In this document: in pieces, positions 57,787-64,000 of the stretch
Position numbering within the stretch: position 1 is the stretch's first letter
Layout: each line of letters begins with the position of its first letter
Source: Pyrenula massariospora
Lineage: Eukaryota; Ascomycota; Eurotiomycetes; Pyrenulales; Pyrenulaceae
Length of the DNA: 64,000 nt
Direction of reading: 5' to 3'
NCBI GenBank assembly: GCA_021030905.1
Contig: JAGFMI010000025.1
Coordinates: forward strand, 310,001 to 374,000
The notes under the pieces: model-generated
Databases searched by the model: none
Told to the model about the DNA's origin: nothing
The model's input: the letters and a program-made list of their open reading frames with translations, nothing else
Program-made: the position numbers and the translations under genes

Positions 57787-58561
57787 GTGGGTATATCTAC
57801 ACAGCCCGATGGTCTTACAGAGGCTCTTTAGTGTGAAGCGATTTATTATTTTTGAAGCATAGAGATCTCAAAAATCATGTACACGGCAAGTCCGTCCATT
57901 GAGCCTGGTGAACGCGATACGCGCTTGGCGAGCGCGTGAGCTGCACACAATTCTGACAGGCGGTAAGCTAACTCCATTAGGCATCGCGTAGCTTGGGCAC
58001 AAACGTTTCAAGCGGCCCTCTGGCCCCTCGGAAGGCCACTGTGGATAAGCTGCAGGAAGAGCCCATTCCGCCTTGCAATATCATTTTAAAAGGATGAGCT
58101 CACACTGTCGTGAAATCATTCTCTCACCTGATCGTTGAAAATTTTCTTCTTTTGCTACTTTTCCTGAAGGTGAGACGCTTAGGCACTTGTTGGGCAGCTC
58201 TCGGGATGACGCAGTGCTTTTAACTCGGGAACCCCTCGATAAGTGGACCTTCCTAGTGCCTCTGCCATCGTATCGGTGCCAGAACCTTGGAAGAAAGCCA
58301 GATTGCCTCCCAGCCTCCCATCTCGAAATAATTTTCCCAATTAATTCCCTCTTTACTGATACTTATATACCTAGGTAGTCATACAAATCTCGAGGATTAT
58401 TTCCATTGTTACCCATCAGCGTCATCGTGGAGTGGTCCTAGCCACTGCCGCCGATAAGCCGTCAGCTCTTACCCATTTCCTTAGCCAATTTTGACTTCAC
58501 GAACAACGATACCTACGGTTGAATCGAATAACTTCCACCACTTTTCAGCTCTAACTCAATC
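57787..58561. promoter_or_regulatory. Shared upstream region RFC5 / DUF8035 gene with an ACGCGC inverted repeat
   Basis: The region separates two divergent start codons. An inverted repeat ACGCGC-(7 nt)-GCGCGT lies at 57919-57937, about 133-151 bp upstream of the RFC5 ATG, and resembles paired MCB/MBF sites. No coding frame is seen. Confidence 0.5.
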
Positions 58562-60184
58562 ATGGGATCGAGGTACGGCGGAGACTATCGTTCGTCTCCC
58601 CCAGAAGGTTATGGCGGAGGTCCAAGATGGGATGCGGACAGATTCGCTCGTGAAAGTCGTGCTCCTCCCGTGATGGAGAGGGACCGATTCGAAAGAGATC
58701 GATATTATGACGATTATTCTCCACGTGTGCCTGATCGATCCCGTGAACCTCCGAGATACGATGAACGCATTGTTATCGAAGAAAAGGAGCGATATGCTCC
58801 GCCTCGTCGGCCTGAGAGGCGATACTACGAAGAGGAAGAGATTGAATACCGAAGAGGCCCTGCCCCAGGTGCAATGGTACCCTACCGACGAGAGGAACCA
58901 CCTCCGCCACGTCCGGGACTCCTTCGCCGCCAATCCAGCCTGGACTTCTATGATCGCAAGCCAGTGAGGCGGTACGATGAATACGAACGTCCTGAGCCTC
59001 GCAGAATTCCGGTGCCAATCCCCCCCCGTCGACCAACTCCGCCGAGATACAGCATCCCTGAACGAGAATTTGAGGAGATTCGCATCGCGGAGCCAGATTA
59101 TTACGGCGATAACGAATACCGCAACATCCGGGAACGGGAATGGACGACATCTCGATCTCGCCGGCCCCGGAGTCAAAGCAGCAGTGGAAGTGAAAAGAGC
59201 GAGAAAACTGCCAAGACGTCGAAAGAGGAATTTGTTGAAATCGAAAAGCCTTTCCCACGAAAGGGTAAGACAAAGATGCCCAAAAAATTGGTACATACAC
59301 GTGCGATCATTGAACTTGGCTATCCCTACGAAGAAGAGGTGAGCTCTTCCGCAAAAGAATCTACAGAGCTATGGCGCTAACAAACACAGGGGAACACGAT
59401 TATCATTGGTAAAGCTCTCGGCAAGGAGAATATTGATGAGGTTGTCACTCTTAGCAAAACTTACCGTGAGCGAGACGAAGCTGAAATGAGTGAGTTTGTT
59501 TGGGTATCATCCGAACCAGCCGCTGAGCCTCGCGCAGAAACTACGACCTATGTATTTGAGCGCGAAAAGGAAAAGCCTTCAAAAGCGGAAACCATAATCG
59601 AAGAAAGAATTTCCCATGTACCAATGTCTGAGGCACCCCGTTCTGTTCGCGAATGGGATACATTGAAGGTCGAAGAGGTAGATAAAGTCTCAAGGCGTTC
59701 GGTCTCTCCAGCCCCGAGCCGAAAGACCTCCAAGTCTCATCACTCTCATCACACAAGGTCACGCTCTCACGTAACTAAATCACGACGTTCGTCCTCTCCG
59801 AGCAGCGTTGAAGAAATTATCGAGAAACGTACCGAGATTCGAGAAATTTCACCCTCTCGTACTATCCGCACTTCTCGGTCCCGTCGTCGTTCTTCCCCTG
59901 TCGAGGTCGTGGAAAGGCGCGAGATCGTGGAAGACATTGGCGAGTCGAACTCGCTCCATGCAGGGTTGGCCCTGGTCGTACCAGATCGAAATCGCAAGTC
60001 TGATCGCGAAATTGAATACGAGATTCGACAACTCGAGCGCGAGCGTAGGGCTTTACGCGCAGAGCGACACGCGGAGAGAATCAGGACAGGGGAAAGGGAG
60101 GTGATTATCGAGAGGGAAGTTCCCGAGGTTGTTGAAGTCAAGAAGGACAAGAAAGGTAGGATGAGCCTGGTCGTACCGAAATGA
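58562..60184 (+). CDS. DUF8035 domain protein, Arg/Glu/Ser-rich, two exons
   Basis: Exons 58562-59338 and 59390-60184 join in phase 0 across a 51-nt GTGAGC/ACACAG intron with a GCTAAC branch, giving 523 residues. The N-terminal 200 residues are low-complexity Arg/Tyr/Pro/Glu (for example YYEEEEIEYRRG). The DUF8035 domain spans the splice: PRKGKTKMPKKLVHTRAIIE, then LGYPYEEE joined to GNTIIIGKALGKENIDEVV. The C-terminal half has RS-type tracts (SRSHVTKSRRSSSPSS) and a charged coiled-coil-like stretch near residues 460-500. This composition resembles RNA-associated or cell-cortex scaffolds of filamentous fungi, but no biochemical role can be read from the sequence. Confidence 0.88.
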
Positions 60185-60957
60185 AAGCCGTCAGGCCCTG
60201 ATGATGTGGGCAGCACCCGATCCGCGAATTCTTCGAGCCATGATGGCTACCCTTACCTGAGCATTTCAACAATGTTCAGACTACAATTTAGCCCGGTTGG
60301 CCTTTGCGCGTCGTTTCCGAAAAGTACGCATCCGTCATTGGAGTGCGATGTTGGCCGGCCTGGGGTGGAGTGAAATGTGGTCCTGAAAAGGTCTATTATA
60401 CTAACTCTTGGCGTGGATCAAGTCGGGCTGGCATGGATATTGGCAGTTAGCGATGGAACAAAATTGGGAATGTGGTAGTGGATATTTCGCAAAGGCTTGA
60501 TATGCAAAGTTTTCGGACCTGGTAACGGATGGAGAAAAGAGATTTGCAGTCTTTTCGCCGAAATTGGTTTCGAATTACACTTTTGCATTGGATGGTAGTA
60601 TTTCCTTCACGGAGGGGTGTTTAGGAAGGGGGTTAAATTAATTACCAATTTTCATGTGTAGTATCAATAGAGCCATTCTATAAAGCTTTACTTGGTAGAA
60701 CATCAAGGTGTGATCAAGTTTACGCCTGAGGTGGATATGCGTTGCCGTGCTTGCTTTAGTATACGGTGTTCTGCCTTGGCTTGGGGTCGATCAGCATCCC
60801 GCATTACTTTAAAGAGAATCACTCCCATGTGAAGGGGAACTCTTTGACCCCAAACATAGACCCTCCAGTCATCGCTGCTAGAGTCTTTCTCCATACATCA
60901 TCTTCACTTCTGAACCGAAGCAATTTTAAAGGACTAAATCCTCGTTGTTCGATCGCG
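60185..60957. other. Intergenic region
   Basis: The 3' region of the DUF8035 gene and the promoter of the BAR gene; no convincing frame in 773 nt. Confidence 0.5.
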
Positions 60958-62149
60958 ATGGACAAGGTTCAAGCATTTGGAAAGAACTTTAGGTATGCGT
61001 GGTTCTCTACTATTCGCAAACAATGCATGCCAACCAGATAGCTAATGCATCTTGCTCCCTCACAGCAACTCCGTCACCCCATTCTTCACACGGACACAAC
61101 AGCAGCTCAAAGAGCAATTTGGAAATGTCGATGAGAAGGTTAGGCTTATCCTCGGAGCGATCTCGTCATCGTCAATAGCGCTGGTTGCTGATAGATGTCT
61201 GAACAGACCCAACTCCCTGCGGATTACATTGAACTCGAGAAGCGAGTCGATGCCTTGAAGCAAGTTCACACAAAGCTTCTCAGTGTCACGTTAGGATTTC
61301 CAGCACCTCGATCCTCATGCCATGATGGCTAACGAGACCCGTCCAGTTCTCAATATTCCAATGAAGCCTACGACTACCCTCCCAATATCCGAGAGTCTTT
61401 CAATGATCTAGGCCGTACCATTGGAGAGAAAGTGACACTCCTTTCGCACGCTTCCAGTCCCGCTGAAGCCCAAGCTGCTTTTACTGCCCCTCCATCAGCG
61501 AAGCCACAGCCTAAGACTTTCAATCACGCTATTGCTCGTGCTTCGCTCGCGGGATCCCAGCTTCTTGCTCAAACACACCCCAGTGGCGCGGGCGAAGACC
61601 CACTTGCTACTGGCCTTGAAAAATATGCGCTTGCTGAAGAGAAGGTCGGAGAGGCACGCCTAGCCCAGGATGCCCAGGTTCAGTCTCGATTCCTTGCAGG
61701 CTGGAACACAACGTTGAATACGAATATCATGTTCGCTACGAAGGCAAGAAAGGCTGTCGAGAATAGCCGTCTTATACTTGACAGCGTTAAAGCCGCCAAG
61801 AAGAATGCCGCCATCGGTAGAGGCATGAACCCAGACGACGAGGTGCATTTGAGCGATGACGCAAGGGCAGAGATTGAAGCAGCTGAAGATGATTTTGTTG
61901 GTCAAACCGAAGAGGCGGTTGGTGTCATGAAAAATGTGCGCTCATGTCTAATTCTAATATGTCCTGATTGTTGACACTGAATAGGTTCTTGATACGCCCG
62001 AGCCTCTTCGTAACCTCGCGGACTTGATTGCAGCCCAACTGGAATACCACAAGAAGGCTTACGAGATCCTGAGCGAGCTAGCACCAGTTGTTGACGGTCT
62101 CCAGGTGGAGCAGGAGGCCAGTTACCGCAAGAGCCGCGAGGGAGCCTAA
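60958..62149 (+). CDS. BAR-domain protein (Gvp36-like), five exons
   Basis: Exons 60958-60992, 61066-61138, 61207-61289, 61347-61935 and 61985-62149 splice to 945 nt (314 aa) with consistent phases (2, 0, 2, 0). The start is MDKVQAFGKNFSNSVTPFF. Splices restore NVDEKTQLPADYIELEKRVD and the run SQYSNEAYDYPPNIRESFN, both conserved in the fungal BAR-domain family that includes yeast Gvp36. The rest is a long charged helical region (EDPLATGLEKYALAEEKVGE, FLAGWNTTLNTNIMFATKAR) ending with AQLEYHKKAYEILSELAPVV. BAR dimers sense or bend membranes; Gvp36 relatives act in Golgi, vacuole and endocytic trafficking. The first three exons are 35, 73 and 83 nt. Confidence 0.9.
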
Positions 62150-62713
62150 GTCCAGCCGTGAAAGTCTCTCGCCTCTACTTGTAATGAATAAGCGTTACAG
62201 CTGAGCTGAAAATGCTTGAATTCATACATCGCTAGGACTAAATGCTAGAGGTCTAGATTGGTAGTTGATAGCTTCGGGAGGCAAGATGGCGTTTCTCTCC
62301 GTAGCACTTAGGGTAGCTTCCTCTGGCGCACAATAAGATTTTCAAATACATTGCAATTTCTTTTCAACGTCTATATTGAGAATTCGTGAAGTTCTAGCCT
62401 GCGCGTGAGAAAGATCTCCTGTATCTGGCGGCGGCACTGTAGGTCGCTGCCTCGCTGGGTCATACCCAGGCAGGTTTAACCGAGGCCTCTGATGACATTC
62501 GATACAAGCTCCGAAAACAACGCTGACGACACTTTTCATACTACAATTCATCAGCGCCCTTCCCGGTTCACATATACTGTCGAAAATCGTAAGCCCACAA
62601 GCTCCACTGCTTCCACCTCTTTTCATTGTTCAAATACTGCCGAACATCAAAAAACAACAAGGTCATTCGTCCCGTCAGAGCATCGACAGCTGTCTCTACC
62701 TCACTGATCAGCA
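62150..62713. other. Upstream region of the one-TM hypothetical gene
   Basis: It holds the BAR gene 3' region and the next gene's promoter and leader. Two minus-strand frames (62342-62626, 62568-62846) have a moderately protein-like look but no recognised family. Confidence 0.45.
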
Positions 62714-63313
62714 ATGGCAAACGGGTACGTTCCCAATCCACCCAGCTCTTTGTATCAATCCCGCCGCAATCCATATGCTCCTGGTCCTCGAGGCCCAATG
62801 TTCCCCATCCAGCAAAGTTCAGACGATTATGGCGGACCCCCTGCATTCTGTCTTTTTGGCGACTCCTCCTCTTCCTCCTCTACTGGCATCTCCCGCAGCG
62901 CTGGCGGCGGATCTAAAATAAACATCTCTGAAGCTCTACATATCATTATGCGAAAAACTCAATATACAGATATTCATGAGGAGCCACCTTTGTGGTGGAT
63001 GGTGCAACGAGGCTGGAGCAGAATACTGCGGCGATGGAGAGACGCATTGCTTGAGAAGGCCAGCTTTGGTGTCAATACGCTGACGAATACTGTTTTCTGG
63101 GAGTATAGATGGTCAATCTTAATTGGGTTCATTGTTACGGTCTTAGCGAGTGTCGTGGCTTGGATTTTTGCCCCGCGAGAGAACAAGACGTACGTACTGA
63201 ACACTTATCAGCATATACACAAGCTTCGAGGAGATGTCCGTCTTTGCGGTTTTAAGCTAATGGGACCCTTGCAACAGGATCTGGAGGAGCTCACTCGTCC
63301 TCAGTTTTGCTAG
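62714..63313 (+). CDS. Hypothetical protein with one transmembrane helix
   Basis: The frame encodes 199 residues from the first ATG. The N-terminus (1-70) is Pro/Ser/Gly-rich and disordered. A charged, Trp-rich amphipathic part follows (WWMVQRGWSRILRRWRDALL). One transmembrane helix spans about residues 137-156 (SILIGFIVTVLASVVAWIFA), and a short tail ends PQFC. There is no signal peptide, so it is probably a type II or tail-proximal membrane protein. A GTCCGT...CAACAG segment (about 63236-63277, 42 nt, in frame) has intron-like ends and a GCTAAT branch, so the tail might be 14 residues shorter. A GTAAGT at about 63330 could mark a 3' UTR intron. I do not recognise the family. Confidence 0.6.
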   Translation: MANGYVPNPPSSLYQSRRNPYAPGPRGPMFPIQQSSDDYGGPPAFCLFGDSSSSSSTGISRSAGGGSKINISEALHIIMRKTQYTDIHEEPPLWWMVQRGWSRILRRWRDALLEKASFGVNTLTNTVFWEYRWSILIGFIVTVLASVVAWIFAPRENKTYVLNTYQHIHKLRGDVRLCGFKLMGPLQQDLEELTRPQFC

Positions 63314-64000
63314 CTGTTACATCATGTGGGGTAAGTACAACATATCTTTCGGTGATTCCATTATCGTTTGAAATCATGGGGAAGACTGATTGATGTAGCT
63401 ATTACATTTATGGCGCAATGGCACCCTTTAATACAGCCGCAGAGGCCTGACCTACGACCAGGATATGATTGAAAGGAGCCCGGAATTTGGAATGCTTCAG
63501 ACTTTACTTAGGGGGCGCCTTGTCTTTACAGCGTTGGTAAGATTAATTGTTGCATTTGCATCAGCGAACTTAGGGGATGGAGTTGGGATGAAAGGGGTAG
63601 GCAGCCTAGTATGCTGGACTGGACTGGTTGTAAGACGAGAATATATTTTGTGCCTAATTCATGCTTCTCAGATTATCTTGCTCTTTCTGCATTTCGTATC
63701 CTTCTTTTGTTAGTGCTTTCGGTTATGCCTCTAGTTTCCTCTAAACTTCCTGTGTTCATTCTGCTTGTCATCGAAGTTGGTGTGTCCTGACTTTTAGAGC
63801 TCTATGACATGACCTCATCGCTTGCTGAATGTTAGTGTCAGGCTTTGCTCTCTTATGCTCAATTCTAGCCTTCTTTCGCAATTGATGATTATGATATTCA
63901 TGCATTGATTTCGTATGGTCCTCAGGATTCAAAGGTGTGCGGACTGCTTGACTTGCTTTGACGGCTTTGTCCACAATCTCTACTTCATTTTAACTTTGCT
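63314..64000. other. Right end of window, no recognised gene
   Basis: Only short frames are present. The 82-codon frame at 63465-63713 is hydrophobic but has no supporting features. Confidence 0.45.

Noticed and set aside
1-64000. Intact transposable elements, LTR elements or CRISPR arrays
   Set aside because: No transposase, reverse transcriptase, integrase or terminal repeat pair was recognised by eye, and CRISPR arrays are not expected in this genome; a repeat search could still find decayed copies in the gene-poor stretches.

Overview
The window is nuclear DNA of a filamentous ascomycete (Pezizomycotina); I cannot fix the class. Genes are short and carry many introns of about 45-80 nt with GTANGT-like donors, CTNAC-like branch points and YAG acceptors. 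The gene families are typical of such fungi: a NACHT-ankyrin receptor, an F-box protein, a C2H2 protein with a fungal transcription-factor domain, a P450, an arrestin-like protein and a DUF8035 protein. Exon models below were built by eye from splice signals, reading phase and family knowledge, without transcript data.

Layout. 0-6.4 kb: a large NACHT / ankyrin-repeat NLR-type receptor whose two halves share one frame but are separated by a single TAG. 7.2-10.1 kb: a transglutaminase-like protein and a conserved-looking hypothetical protein, convergent. 10.1-14.0 kb: no recognised gene, with a cluster of short palindromes. 14.0-15.1 kb: a six-exon secreted protein made of four six-cysteine modules, each closed by a phase-0 intron just before its last Cys; this is the most unusual locus here. 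17.1-26.8 kb: F-box protein, complex I 29.9-kDa (NDUFA5-type) subunit, a two-thioredoxin-domain membrane PDI and a P450. 28.8-29.3 kb: QCR10, in three tiny exons. 29.3-36.8 kb: a gene desert. 36.9-44.2 kb: the C2H2 regulator and the arrestin-like protein. 45.8-46.1 kb: a small eight-cysteine secreted protein. 46.9-63.3 kb: a dense housekeeping block with RFC1, MRPL16, a 111-residue protein in four small exons, COX11, a TMEM135-like membrane protein, RFC5, a DUF8035 protein, a BAR-domain protein and a one-TM hypothetical protein.

How the genes relate. Four proteins act in mitochondrial respiration or translation (complex I subunit, QCR10, MRPL16, COX11). Two are subunits of the same clamp loader (RFC1, RFC5), and both have ACGCGC elements in their promoters. 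Several pairs are divergent with short shared promoters (NDUFA5-type/PDI, RFC1/MRPL16, 111-aa gene/COX11, RFC5/DUF8035). The NLR and the cysteine-rich secreted proteins belong to the accessory, interaction-facing part of the genome. I saw no tRNA, rRNA, CRISPR array or intact transposable element.
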